Source of the DNA: Streptomyces kanamyceticus
Lineage (GTDB): Bacteria > Actinomycetota > Actinomycetes > Streptomycetales > Streptomycetaceae
Assembly (NCBI RefSeq): GCF_008704495.1
Contig: NZ_CP023699.1
Coordinates: 6,138,001 to 6,202,000 of the forward strand
Reading direction: 5' to 3'
Length of the DNA stretch: 64,000 bases
The translations under genes and the position numbers were made by a program. The notes beneath the pieces are model-generated. The model made no database searches and was not told the origin of the DNA. It saw nothing but the letters and a program-made list of their open reading frames with translations. Positions 14,859 to 23,846 of this stretch are shown piece by piece. Positions within the stretch are counted from its first letter, which is position 1. The number at the start of each line of letters is the position of its first letter.

Positions 14859-15544
14859 TGTCAGGCATGAAGGGACGAGTCCTTGTCGTCGACGACGACA
14901 CCGCACTGGCCGAGATGCTCGGGATTGTGCTGCGTGGTGAAGGTTTTGAGCCGTCGTTCGTAGCTGATGGCGACAAGGCGCTGGCTGCTTTCCGGGAGGC
15001 CAAGCCGGATCTTGTGCTGCTCGACTTGATGCTTCCCGGTCGGGACGGCATCGAGGTGTGCCGCCTGATCAGGGCGGAGTCCGGGGTGCCGATCGTGATG
15101 CTCACGGCCAAGAGCGACACCGTGGACGTGGTGGTCGGTCTGGAGTCGGGGGCGGATGACTACATCGTCAAGCCGTTCAAGCCGAAGGAGCTCGTGGCCC
15201 GGATCCGGGCCAGGCTGCGGAGGTCGGAGGAGCCCGCGCCGGAGCAGCTGGCCATCGGTGACCTGGTCATCGACGTGGCGGGGCACTCCGTGAAGCGGGA
15301 CGGGCAGTCGATCGCGCTGACGCCGCTGGAGTTCGACCTCCTGGTCGCGCTGGCCCGCAAGCCGTGGCAGGTGTTCACGCGTGAGGTGCTCCTTGAGCAG
15401 GTCTGGGGCTATCGGCACGCGGCGGACACCCGCCTGGTGAACGTGCACGTCCAGCGGTTGCGCTCGAAGGTCGAGCGGGACCCTGAGCGGCCGGAGATCG
15501 TGGTGACCGTCCGTGGCGTCGGTTACAAGGCCGGACCGAGCTGA
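14855..15544 (+). CDS. mtrA: Response regulator MtrA
   Basis: OmpR/PhoB-family DNA-binding response regulator, 229 residues. The receiver domain has VLVVDDDTALAEML and phosphorylation Asp in DLVLLDLMLPGRDG; the winged helix has VNVHVQRLRSKVE at the C-terminus. MtrA is a global regulator in actinobacteria of cell-wall, osmotic, developmental and secondary-metabolic genes. Starts at 14855, 14858 and 14867 are all possible; the last gives the family's usual MKGRVLVVDDD start. It is followed by mtrB with 1 bp between stop and start, then lpqB. Upstream GGTCACTGTTAC near 14834-14845 could be an autoregulatory site. Confidence 0.96.
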   Translation: MMSGMKGRVLVVDDDTALAEMLGIVLRGEGFEPSFVADGDKALAAFREAKPDLVLLDLMLPGRDGIEVCRLIRAESGVPIVMLTAKSDTVDVVVGLESGADDYIVKPFKPKELVARIRARLRRSEEPAPEQLAIGDLVIDVAGHSVKRDGQSIALTPLEFDLLVALARKPWQVFTREVLLEQVWGYRHAADTRLVNVHVQRLRSKVERDPERPEIVVTVRGVGYKAGPS

Positions 15545-15545
15545 C

Positions 15546-17729
15546 GTGTCCCGGGACAGTTCCTCCTCGGCGCCCGGGGATCCGGGGGCTCGCTCGGGGC
15601 GGACTGGACCGGCGCGGCGCGCGTCCCGGTTCGGGCGGCTCGTCGACGGCGGGCTGCTGTTGCAGGGCGGGGTGCAGGGCAGCCCCGTGCTGCGGCTCTT
15701 CGCGCGCTGGGTGCGCCGTCCGCTGCTGCCCGCCGTGCGGCTGTGGCGGCGCAACATCCAGCTCAAGGTCGTCGTCACGACCCTGCTGATGTCGCTCGGC
15801 GTGGTCCTCATGCTCGGCTTCGCCGTCATGAGTTCCGTGAACAACGGCCTGCTCAAGGCCAAGGTGAAGGCGTCGCAGAGCCAGGCCGACGGAGGTTTCC
15901 GGGCGGCCCAGGACAATGTGAACGCGGCCCGGCAGGGCGGCACGGGGCAGGGGCAGGACGGCAGTACCGCGGACGGGCGCAATGCCGCCGTGTGGATGTC
16001 CGACCTGGTCGAGCAGCTCTCCAGCGGCGGGCAGAACGCGTTCGCCGTGGTGACGCTGAGCCCCACCTCCGCGGGTGACGCGGGAAGCGTGCGGGGTTCG
16101 CGGGCGTCGGGCGGCGTGGAGCCGATCCTGAGCGTGCCCGAGGAGCTGCGCCGCCGGGTCGACGAGGGCACCGAGGTCTATCAGGCCAATACGCGCATCG
16201 TCTACGACGACGGGCGTGCGCCGCAGTCGGGCCTGGTGATCGGCAAACGGCTCAACGACCTCAACGGCGACCCGTACCAGCTGTACTACCTCTTCCCGCT
16301 GACGCAGGAGGAGGAGTCGCTCAACCTCGTCAGGACGACCCTCGCGACCGCGGGGCTCTTCGTCGTGGTGCTGCTCGGCGCCATCGCCTGGCTGGTGGTG
16401 CGCCAGGTCGTCACGCCCGTCCGGATGGCGGCGGGCATCGCCGAGCGGCTGTCGGCGGGGCGCCTTCAGGAGCGTATGAAGGTCACCGGCGAGGACGACA
16501 TCGCGCGGCTCGGCGAGGCCTTCAACAAGATGGCGCAGAACCTCCAGCTGAAGATCCAGCAGCTGGAGGAGCTGTCGCGGATGCAGCGGCGGTTCGTGTC
16601 CGACGTCTCGCACGAGCTGCGGACGCCGCTGACGACCGTGCGGATGGCCGCCGACGTCATCCACGAGGCGCGGGTGGACTTCGATCCGGTGACCGCGCGG
16701 TCGGCGGAGCTGCTCGCCGATCAGCTGGACCGGTTCGAGTCGCTGCTCGCCGATCTGCTGGAGATCAGCCGGTTCGACGCCGGTGCGGCGGCTCTGGAGG
16801 CCGAGGCGATAGACCTCAGGGAAGTCGTACGACGGGTGGTCGGCGGCGCGGAGCCGCTCGCCGAGCGCAAGGGCACGCACATACGGATCGTGGGGGACCA
16901 GCAGCCCGTGGTCGCCGAGGCCGATGCCCGGCGGGTGGAGCGGGTGCTGCGCAATCTCGTCGTCAACGCCGTGGAGCACGGCGAGGGCAAGGACGTCGTG
17001 GTGCGGCTCGCGGCGGCCGGTGGCGCGGTCGCGGTCGCGGTGCGTGACTACGGAGTGGGGCTCAAGCCGGGCGAGGCGACGCGGGTGTTCAGCCGCTTCT
17101 GGCGCGCCGACCCGGCACGCGCGCGTACCACCGGTGGTACGGGTCTTGGCCTGTCCATCGCCCTGGAGGACGCGCGACTGCACGGCGGGTGGCTGCAGGC
17201 GTGGGGCGAGCCGGGCGGCGGTTCGCAGTTCAGGCTCACGCTGCCGCGTACGGCGGACGAGCCGCTGCGCGGTTCGCCGATACCCCTTGAGCCCGACGAC
17301 TCGCGGCGCCACCGTGGCCTGAACGACGCGGGCCTGCCGCTCGGCGGCACGAGCAAGCTCGCCACGGTGCCCGCGCAGGCGTCGGCCGAGCGGGTGCCGC
17401 CGCCCGTACCGGCGAAGGGGCCGATACCGCCCCGGCTGCTGCAAGCCTCGGCCGTGGACGTGGACCCCGCGGCGCTGCCGGGCAGCGGCGCGCGGGTCGT
17501 GTCGCGTCGGCCGGTGGACGACGAGGCGCTGGGGGATCCCGAGTTGGACGGGCCGGGTCTGGACCATCCGGAAGCCGAGCCGGACGGGGACGGTGACCTG
17601 GACCTGGACCTGGACCTGGACCTGGACGGGGACGCGCACGAGCCGGAGCCGGAGCGGGAGCCGGGGGCGAAGAGGGCGGCCGGAGAAGAGGATCCGGCGA
17701 GGGAAGAGGAGAGCACTCGTGGGCGCTGA
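15546..17729 (+). CDS. mtrB: Sensor histidine kinase MtrB
   Basis: 727 residues from GTG 15546, right after the mtrA stop. There is a basic cytoplasmic N-terminus, two membrane helices (about residues 75-98 and 262-285) around an extracytoplasmic sensor domain, then a HAMP domain, HisKA with SHELRTPLTTVRM (phospho-acceptor about His356) and an HATPase domain (RNLVVNAVEHG, VRDYGVGL, TGGTGLGLSIA). The C-terminal about 150 residues are a low-complexity Pro/Asp tail with an LDLDLDLDL stretch and Glu/Pro repeats. It phosphorylates MtrA and is functionally linked to LpqB. Confidence 0.95.
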   Translation: MSRDSSSSAPGDPGARSGRTGPARRASRFGRLVDGGLLLQGGVQGSPVLRLFARWVRRPLLPAVRLWRRNIQLKVVVTTLLMSLGVVLMLGFAVMSSVNNGLLKAKVKASQSQADGGFRAAQDNVNAARQGGTGQGQDGSTADGRNAAVWMSDLVEQLSSGGQNAFAVVTLSPTSAGDAGSVRGSRASGGVEPILSVPEELRRRVDEGTEVYQANTRIVYDDGRAPQSGLVIGKRLNDLNGDPYQLYYLFPLTQEEESLNLVRTTLATAGLFVVVLLGAIAWLVVRQVVTPVRMAAGIAERLSAGRLQERMKVTGEDDIARLGEAFNKMAQNLQLKIQQLEELSRMQRRFVSDVSHELRTPLTTVRMAADVIHEARVDFDPVTARSAELLADQLDRFESLLADLLEISRFDAGAAALEAEAIDLREVVRRVVGGAEPLAERKGTHIRIVGDQQPVVAEADARRVERVLRNLVVNAVEHGEGKDVVVRLAAAGGAVAVAVRDYGVGLKPGEATRVFSRFWRADPARARTTGGTGLGLSIALEDARLHGGWLQAWGEPGGGSQFRLTLPRTADEPLRGSPIPLEPDDSRRHRGLNDAGLPLGGTSKLATVPAQASAERVPPPVPAKGPIPPRLLQASAVDVDPAALPGSGARVVSRRPVDDEALGDPELDGPGLDHPEAEPDGDGDLDLDLDLDLDGDAHEPEPEREPGAKRAAGEEDPAREEESTRGR
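17595..17627 (+). repeat. Hexanucleotide repeat in the mtrB tail
   Basis: Five tandem copies of GACCTG (17595-17624) followed by GAC encode alternating Leu-Asp in the acidic C-terminal tail of MtrB. Because the unit is six bases, length changes would keep the frame. Confidence 0.9.
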
Positions 17730-19614
17730 CCCTGAGGGGCGAGGCCGCCGCCGGACGGGCCGCACGACGGGTCGTAGGACAGGCCGTGGGCGGCGTCCGC
17801 TGCGTACCGGGCTGCTGCTGACCGGCTGCGTGTCGCTGCTGGCAGGCTGCGCCTCGATGCCCGACAGCGGGAACCTGAAGTCCGTCGACGCCTCGCAGCG
17901 TCCGGACTCCCAGTCGCAGGTCCGGGTCTACGCGATGCCGCCGCGCGAGGGCGCCCGGGCCGTGGAGATCGTGCAGGGCTTCCTGGAGGCGCTGACCAGT
18001 GACGATCCGCAGTTCGCGATGGCGCGCAAGTATCTGACCGGCGATGCGTCGAAGAGCTGGCACCCCGAGCGGTCCACGACGGTGCTCGCCGACGGTCCGA
18101 ACACGAGCGCGGAGGGCAACGCGGGCAACGACAGCGAAGGACGTACGTTCTCGCTGACCGGCCGCGAGGTCGCGACGGTGGACGAGCAGCACGCGTACCG
18201 CCCCCAGGAGAGGCAGTACAAGCAGACCGTCCACCTCAGTCAGCAGGGCGGCCCGGGTGGTCCTTGGCGCATCGACAGGCTGCCGCCGGGCGTGGTGCTC
18301 GGCGAGTCCGACTTCCAGCGCATCTACCGGTCCGTCAACAAGTACTACTACGCCACGCGCGCGTCCGGGATGGGATCGGACGGCCAGCGGGCGCTCGTCG
18401 CCGACCCCATCTACATACGCCAGCGCATCGACCCGCTGACCGAGACGGTGAAGTCGCTCCTGCACGGGCCCACCAACTGGCTGGACCAGGTGGCGGATTC
18501 GAGCTTCAGCAGCGGTACGAAGCTCAAGGATCCCGGCAAGTCGCTGACGCCCGACGACCAGAACAAGCTGACCGTGCAGCTGAACTCGCGGGCCGACCGC
18601 ACCGGTCAGCGCCGGTGCAGCGAGATGGCGGCCCAACTGCTCTTCACGCTCCAGGACTTGACGTCGTCCGGGGTCGAGGAGGTGCAGCTGCAGCGGTCCA
18701 ACGGCTCGATGCTCTGCGTGCTGAGCGAGGAGCGCGCCGAGTCGATCGCGCCGCACCGTACCGCGGACCGCCCCGACTTCCAGTACTTCATCAACGACAA
18801 GAAGCAGCTCGTCCGGATGCCCGCGGCCCCGGGCAGCACCGCGGACCCGGAGCCGGTCCTCGGCACCATCGGCAGCGGCGAGCAGCCGCTGCGCTCGGCC
18901 GCGGTCTCGCGCGACGAGAAGCGCGCGGCGGGGGTGTCGTACGACGGGCGCTCGCTGTACGTCGGTTCGCTGGACGCGAACGGCGAACTCCACAAGGCGG
19001 AGGTGCGCAGCAAGGCCAAGCTGGAGGAGGACCGCCTCTCCACGCCGAGTTGGGACGGCAGGGGCGATCTGTGGGTGGCCGACCGCGATCCGAAGCGGCC
19101 GCGGCTGCTCTGGTTCGGCCAGGGCACGGGCGAGCCGGTCCAGGTCGACGTGTCCGGTCTCGACGGGCACATCGAGGCGGTGCGGGTCTCCGCCGACGGC
19201 GTGCGCATCGCCCTGCTCGTGGAGAAGGGCGGGAAGAAGTCCCTGTGGATCGGCCGGGTCGAGCGGGCCGGTGGCGGCGAGGGCGAGAAGGCGGACATCT
19301 CGGTGCTCGAACCCACGCAGGCGGCACCGCAGATGGAGGAGGTCACGGCCATGTCGTGGGCGGGCGGCAGCCGGCTCGTGGTGGTCGGGCGCGAGTCCGG
19401 CGGGGTGCAGCAGATGCGGTACGTCCAGTGCGACGGATCGGTGCGTCCGGGGACCGCGCTGCCCGGGCTGACCGGCGTGAAGGAGATCGCGGCTTCGGAG
19501 GACGAGCGGCAGCCGCTGGTGGCGCACTCGGACGACGGGATCGTGCGGCTGCCCACGGGTGCGCAGTGGCAGACGGTGGTGAAGGAAGGGGCGGCTCCGG
19601 TCTATCCGGGGTGA
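17719..19614 (+). CDS. lpqB: Lipoprotein LpqB
   Basis: 631 residues from GTG 17719, behind GAGGAG and overlapping the mtrB stop. An Arg-rich n-region, hydrophobic core (LRTGLLLTGCVSLLAGC) and lipobox LAGC mark a lipoprotein anchored on the outer face of the membrane. The body contains a GerMN-type domain (about residues 180-300) and a C-terminal beta-propeller-like region. In mycobacteria LpqB interacts with the extracellular part of MtrB and modulates the MtrAB pathway. A longer open frame from 17593 is the antisense-register read of the mtrB tail. Confidence 0.95.
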   Translation: MGADPEGRGRRRTGRTTGRRTGRGRRPLRTGLLLTGCVSLLAGCASMPDSGNLKSVDASQRPDSQSQVRVYAMPPREGARAVEIVQGFLEALTSDDPQFAMARKYLTGDASKSWHPERSTTVLADGPNTSAEGNAGNDSEGRTFSLTGREVATVDEQHAYRPQERQYKQTVHLSQQGGPGGPWRIDRLPPGVVLGESDFQRIYRSVNKYYYATRASGMGSDGQRALVADPIYIRQRIDPLTETVKSLLHGPTNWLDQVADSSFSSGTKLKDPGKSLTPDDQNKLTVQLNSRADRTGQRRCSEMAAQLLFTLQDLTSSGVEEVQLQRSNGSMLCVLSEERAESIAPHRTADRPDFQYFINDKKQLVRMPAAPGSTADPEPVLGTIGSGEQPLRSAAVSRDEKRAAGVSYDGRSLYVGSLDANGELHKAEVRSKAKLEEDRLSTPSWDGRGDLWVADRDPKRPRLLWFGQGTGEPVQVDVSGLDGHIEAVRVSADGVRIALLVEKGGKKSLWIGRVERAGGGEGEKADISVLEPTQAAPQMEEVTAMSWAGGSRLVVVGRESGGVQQMRYVQCDGSVRPGTALPGLTGVKEIAASEDERQPLVAHSDDGIVRLPTGAQWQTVVKEGAAPVYPG

Positions 19615-19744
19615 GGCTTCGGGTCGGCCTCTCGAACGTCCGTGCGCTGGTGGCGAGTTGCCGCCAGGCCGCCCCGCGAGGTTGTCCACAGGTGGTTATC
19701 CACAGGGGTGGCCGCGCGGCCCGTCGGTTGGCACAGTGGTGGAC

Positions 19745-20590
19745 ATGCGGGGCTGGTGGCAGGACCTGACCGACCTGGTGCTGCCGGCGGAGTGTGCGGG
19801 CTGCGGGCGACCGCGTGCGGCGCTCTGCGTCGCGTGCCGTGCCGTCCTGTGCGGGTCCGCGTCGCGCCGGGTGCGGCCGGTGCCGGAGCCGCGGGGGCTG
19901 CCCGTGGTGCACGCCGCGGCGCCGTACGAGGACGCGGTGCGGGCCGTACTGCTCGCGCACAAGGAGCGTGGCGCCCTGGGGCTCGCCGGACCTCTGGGGG
20001 AAGCGCTGGCGGAGGCCGTGTGCGGCGCTCTGCGGGGCGAATCAGGGGTGGCGGGTGATAGTGGGGCGCAATCCTGGGTAGGCGGCCCACACGGCGGTTC
20101 ACAGGGGCGCACGATGCCGTTGTCGCTCGTTCCCGTCCCGTCGTCGCGCGCCGCGGTACGGGCGCGCGGGCATGACCCGGCGCGGCGGATCGCGCTCGCC
20201 GCGGCGGGCGAACTGCGGCGTGCGGGTGTCCCGGCGAGGGTGCTCGCGGTGCTGGGTCAACGGCGTGCGGTGGCCGACCAGTCGGGGCTCGGGTCCCGAC
20301 AGCGGCAGGCCAATCTGGCGGGCGCCCTGGAGGTGACCGCCACGGGCGCAGGGCTGCTGGCGCGCGGTGGCCGGGTCGTTCTCGTGGACGACCTGATGAC
20401 CACCGGTGCCTCATTGGCCGAGGCCGCGCGCGTAATACGTGAAGTGTGCACGCAAGAGAAAACAGGGACCGAGACCGCCCGGAAACCCGTTTCCGGGGCC
20501 GTGGCAGGCCCGGTAATGGGCCTGGAGAACAGGATCAGTGCGGCGGTCGTGGCCGCCTCACCGGAATCCTTCGAAATAAACCGGAACTGA
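19745..20590 (+). CDS. comF: ComF-family phosphoribosyltransferase-like protein
   Basis: 281 residues from ATG 19745. The N-terminus holds a zinc ribbon (CAGCGRPRAALCVACR) and the C-terminal half a PRTase fold with the PRPP loop in RVVLVDDLMTTGASLAEAAR. In naturally competent bacteria ComF assists DNA uptake; in Streptomyces its role is not defined. The region between (about residues 115-135) contains a Gly/Ser-rich insertion. A longer read from 19658 lacks a ribosome site. It is followed by hpf after a 314-bp gap. Confidence 0.9.
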   Translation: MRGWWQDLTDLVLPAECAGCGRPRAALCVACRAVLCGSASRRVRPVPEPRGLPVVHAAAPYEDAVRAVLLAHKERGALGLAGPLGEALAEAVCGALRGESGVAGDSGAQSWVGGPHGGSQGRTMPLSLVPVPSSRAAVRARGHDPARRIALAAAGELRRAGVPARVLAVLGQRRAVADQSGLGSRQRQANLAGALEVTATGAGLLARGGRVVLVDDLMTTGASLAEAARVIREVCTQEKTGTETARKPVSGAVAGPVMGLENRISAAVVAASPESFEINRN

Positions 20591-20904
20591 TTGAGAACTT
20601 GCGTCGTTGCAGGTGATGAGAGGGTTGATACACCTGAATGGAGGTACGACCTCGTAGAGGGTGACGACATCCGTCCGGGCGAGATATGTTCGGTTGTGAG
20701 GAATGGCAGACGCCGTACCTCGTATATCGGAATGCCGGTAGCCGGGTTTTCTGTAATCACCCGTACCGGTGGGGTGGAGATCTTGTCCAAGGGGGAGGAG
20801 GAGGTGGAAGTCACCGAGTCCGAGGCTCCGGGAGTCACCGGAGCTTGGTGCAAAAGGGAGTTGCTCCGCCACAGGAGCGGAGCGATCCGGGAACGGAGTT
20901 CTGC
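20591..20904 (+). other. Intergenic region upstream of hpf
   Basis: These 314 bp hold the hpf promoter and leader. Base composition is lower in GC than the surroundings in the first 200 bases. An open frame exists through it (127 codons from 20591), but its third-position GC is unlike neighbours and it overlaps hpf, so it is not called. No clear terminator for comF was seen. Confidence 0.6.
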
Positions 20905-21597
20905 GTGGACATCGTCGTCAAGGGCCGCAAGACCGAGGTGCCCGAGCGGTTCCGCAAGCACGTGGCCGAGAAGCTGAAGCTGGACAAGATCCAGAAGCTC
21001 GACGGCAAGGTGATCAGCCTCGACGTCGAGGTGTCCAAGGAAACCAACCCGCGTCAGGCCGACCGTTCCGACCGCGTGGAGATCACCGTCCGCGGACGTG
21101 GGCCCGTGATTCGCGCGGAGGCCTCGGCGGCCGATCCTTACGCGGCGCTGGACCTGGCCACGGCCAAGCTGGACGCCCGGCTGCGCAAGCAGCACGAGAA
21201 GCGCCACAACCGGCGCGGCAACGGCAGGCTCTCCGCCGCCGAAGTCGCCGAGCGCGTCCCGGACGCCGCGTACCTCAACGGGGACGGGTCCGTCGCGCGC
21301 GACGAGGAGCCGGACGGCGTGCCGGTCAAGAAGATCGGTTCCCTGGAGGTCCAGGGAGACGGCCCCCTCGTGGTCCGCGAGAAGACACACGTCGCGGCCC
21401 CCATGTCGCTCGACCAGGCGCTCTACGAGATGGAACTGGTCGGACACGACTTCTACTTGTTCGTCGACTCCGAGTCCAAGGAACCCAGCGTCGTCTACCG
21501 GCGGCACGCCTATGACTACGGCGTCATCCGCCTCAACACCGACCCGATGGTCACCAGGCCCGAGATGGCCGGTGGCGGCGGTGCCCTCGGCGGCTGA
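20905..21597 (+). CDS. hpf: Long-form ribosome hibernation promoting factor
   Basis: 230 residues from GTG 20905 (CGGAG upstream). The N-terminal S30AE domain (DIVVKGRKTEVPERFRKHVAEKLKLDKI... about 1-100) binds the 30S decoding region; the C-terminal domain (MSLDQALYEMELVGHDFYLFVDSESKE...) mediates dimerisation to 100S ribosomes. Between them is a charged linker. It stores inactive ribosomes in stationary phase or development. Longer upstream reads have no family similarity. A terminator follows at 21621-21659. Confidence 0.95.
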   Translation: MDIVVKGRKTEVPERFRKHVAEKLKLDKIQKLDGKVISLDVEVSKETNPRQADRSDRVEITVRGRGPVIRAEASAADPYAALDLATAKLDARLRKQHEKRHNRRGNGRLSAAEVAERVPDAAYLNGDGSVARDEEPDGVPVKKIGSLEVQGDGPLVVREKTHVAAPMSLDQALYEMELVGHDFYLFVDSESKEPSVVYRRHAYDYGVIRLNTDPMVTRPEMAGGGGALGG

Positions 21598-21620
21598 CGC
21601 CGCCCCGTGACCGTCTCGGT

Positions 21621-21659
21621 GGTGCCCCTGGAGCGCGTTGTGCGCCCCCAGGGGCACCC
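21621..21659 (+). terminator. Rho-independent-type stem-loop after hpf
   Basis: GGTGCCCCTGG (21621-21631) pairs with CCAGGGGCACC (21649-21659); the 17-base interval contains a second GCGC/GCGC pair. The 11-bp perfect stem without a U tract is the usual Streptomyces terminator form. Confidence 0.85.
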
Positions 21660-21793
21660 TCGTGCGACCAGTGCGCGCAGCGCACCGGCGCCGGGCATGA
21701 AATCATGGGTGTGCCGGGCCAACCGGTGTGCTGCCGCCCCGGGTTGGCGCAGCAGAGGTACAACCGGGCCACGGCCTTCATGGGGGAGGAACG

Positions 21794-22537
21794 ATGGCGG
21801 ACAGCTTCGGACCGATGCGTGATGAGGATGCCGGGGACGGCATCGGCATCGGCACGCAAGCGGGCGCCCCGCGCAAGGAGCCCATCCGGGTCCTTGTGGT
21901 GGATGACCACGCCCTCTTCCGCCGGGGCCTGGAGATCGTCCTCGCCGCCGAGGAGGACATTCAGGTCGTCGGAGAGGCGGGCGACGGCGCGGAGGCGGTG
22001 GACAAGGCCGCGGATCTGCTGCCCGACATCGTGCTCATGGACGTACGCATGCCCAAGCGCGGTGGCATCGAGGCGTGCACCTCCATCAAGGAGGTGGCGC
22101 CGAGCGCGAAGATCATCATGCTGACGATCAGCGACGAGGAGGCCGACCTCTACGACGCGATCAAGGCGGGCGCCACCGGCTATCTCCTCAAGGAGATCTC
22201 CACGGACGAGGTCGCCACGGCGATCCGCGCGGTGGCCGACGGGCAGTCGCAGATCAGCCCCTCGATGGCGTCGAAGCTGCTCACCGAGTTCAAGTCGATG
22301 ATCCAGCGCACCGACGAGCGCAGGCTGGTGCCCGCGCCGCGGCTGACCGACCGTGAGCTGGAAGTCCTGAAGCTGGTCGCCACGGGGATGAACAACCGCG
22401 ACATCGCGAAGGAGTTGTTCATCTCGGAGAACACCGTGAAGAACCACGTGCGCAACATCCTGGAGAAGCTGCAGCTGCACTCCAGGATGGAGGCCGTCGT
22501 CTACGCGATGCGGGAGAAGATCCTCGAGATCCGCTAG
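21794..22537 (+). CDS. NarL/LuxR-type response regulator
   Basis: 247 residues from ATG 21794 behind GGGGGAGGA. The receiver domain (PIRVLVVDDHALFRRGLEIVL, phospho-Asp in DIVLMDVRMPK) is followed by a linker and a LuxR-type HTH (RLTDRELEVLKLVATGMNNRDIAKELFISENTVKNHV). No kinase gene lies beside it, so it is an orphan regulator or pairs with a distant kinase. The first about 30 residues are an acidic/Gly extension unusual for the family. Conserved between hpf and secA in Streptomyces. Confidence 0.93.
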   Translation: MADSFGPMRDEDAGDGIGIGTQAGAPRKEPIRVLVVDDHALFRRGLEIVLAAEEDIQVVGEAGDGAEAVDKAADLLPDIVLMDVRMPKRGGIEACTSIKEVAPSAKIIMLTISDEEADLYDAIKAGATGYLLKEISTDEVATAIRAVADGQSQISPSMASKLLTEFKSMIQRTDERRLVPAPRLTDRELEVLKLVATGMNNRDIAKELFISENTVKNHVRNILEKLQLHSRMEAVVYAMREKILEIR

Positions 22538-22561
22538 GGCCTGTCCGGCGGATCAGGGGCG

Positions 22562-23755
22562 TCAGTTGAGGGCGCGGGTCAGCTCCGCCGTCAGTTCGGG
22601 GCGGTTCACCCGGCCCACGGCCACGGAGTCGCAGCCGACCCAGGACGCGGCTTCGCGCAGCGCCTGGGCCATCGGGGCGACCGCCTTCGGGGAGTCGAGC
22701 GAGACCTGCTTGGCGACCAGGACCTTGCCCTCGCGCGCCGGGTCGACCCGGCCGAGCAGCTTGCCGCCCGCGAGCAGCGGCATCGCGAAGTAGCCGTGGA
22801 TCCGCTTGGGCTTGGGCACGTACGCCTCGAGGCGGTGGGTGAAGCCGAAGATCCGCTCCGTGCGCGCACGCTCCCAGATCAGGGAGTCGAAGGGGGAGAG
22901 CAGCGTCGTGCGGTGGCGGCCGCGGGGGGTGGTCCGCAGGGCCTCGGGGTCCGCCCAGGCGGGCTTGTCCCAGCCCTGGACCGTCACCGGCACCAGGCCC
23001 GAGTCCGCGACCACCGCGTCGAACTCCTCGCCCTTGAGGCGGTGGTAGTCGGCGATGTCCGCGCGCGTGCCGACGCCGAGGGACTGCCCGGCGAGCTTGA
23101 CCAGGCGGCGCAGGCACTCCGGGTCGTCCAGGTCGTCATGGAGGAGCGGGGCGGGGATGGCGCGCTCCGCGAGGTCGTACACCCGCTTCCAGGAGCGGCG
23201 GTCGGTGCACACCACCTCGCCGTACATCAGCGCGCGCTCGACGGCGATCTTCGACTCCGACCAGTCCCACCACTCGCCCTTGTTCTTCGCGCCGCCCAAC
23301 TCCGTCGCCGTGAGGGGGCCTTCGGCGCGCAGCTGCTTGATCACCTGGTCGTACGCGCCGTCGGGCAGGTCGTGGTGCCAGTGCGGGCGGGCGCGGTAGG
23401 CGCGGCGGCGGAAGGCGAAGTGCGGCCACTCCTCGACGGGGAGGACGCACGCGGCGTGCGACCAGTACTCGAAGGCGTGCGGCCGGGGCGCGGGGGCGCC
23501 CGCGGGGGTGGCGCTCCAGTACGCCGACTCGACGGTGTCGCGGCCCACCGCGCCGAGGCGTGCGTACGGAATGAGCTCGTGGGACCGGGCCAGGACCGAG
23601 ATCGTGTCGAGCTGGACCGCGCCGAGGTGCCGCAGCACGCCCCGCACGCCGGACTTCCGGTCCGGGGCGCCCAGGAAGCCCTGGGCGCGCAGGGCGATGC
23701 GGCGGGCCTCGTCGGCGGAGAGTGCGAGGGCGGGGCGCGGCGGCAGGCTCGTCAT
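22562..23755 (-). CDS. YcaQ-like (HTH_42) DNA glycosylase
   Basis: 397 residues; ATG 23755 chosen over a start 30 bases upstream. The HTH_42 superfamily has three winged-helix units, and this protein shows GVLRHLGAVQLDTISVLARSHEL near residues 40-60. The QLD triad (Gln48-Leu49-Asp50) fits the Q-phi-D motif of Escherichia coli YcaQ/AlkX, which unhooks DNA interstrand crosslinks, rather than Q-phi-Q of AlkZ. Streptomyces relatives protect against alkylating natural products. It is convergent with the response regulator. Substrate range is inferred. Confidence 0.85.
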   Translation of the reverse strand: MTSLPPRPALALSADEARRIALRAQGFLGAPDRKSGVRGVLRHLGAVQLDTISVLARSHELIPYARLGAVGRDTVESAYWSATPAGAPAPRPHAFEYWSHAACVLPVEEWPHFAFRRRAYRARPHWHHDLPDGAYDQVIKQLRAEGPLTATELGGAKNKGEWWDWSESKIAVERALMYGEVVCTDRRSWKRVYDLAERAIPAPLLHDDLDDPECLRRLVKLAGQSLGVGTRADIADYHRLKGEEFDAVVADSGLVPVTVQGWDKPAWADPEALRTTPRGRHRTTLLSPFDSLIWERARTERIFGFTHRLEAYVPKPKRIHGYFAMPLLAGGKLLGRVDPAREGKVLVAKQVSLDSPKAVAPMAQALREAASWVGCDSVAVGRVNRPELTAELTRALN

Positions 23756-23846
23756 GGTCGAAACGATAGGGGGCGGCACTGACAATCCGGCCGGGGAACG
23801 GTGATCCGGGCCGGAGCGGTGGCGTCAGGGCCTGGTGGGCTCGGCC

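Noticed and set aside
20591..20977. Open frame of 128 codons upstream of and overlapping hpf, with a partly protein-like N-terminal half
   Set aside because: Third-position GC is low for this genome, no ribosome site precedes it, and it runs into hpf in another frame. Best read as leader DNA.
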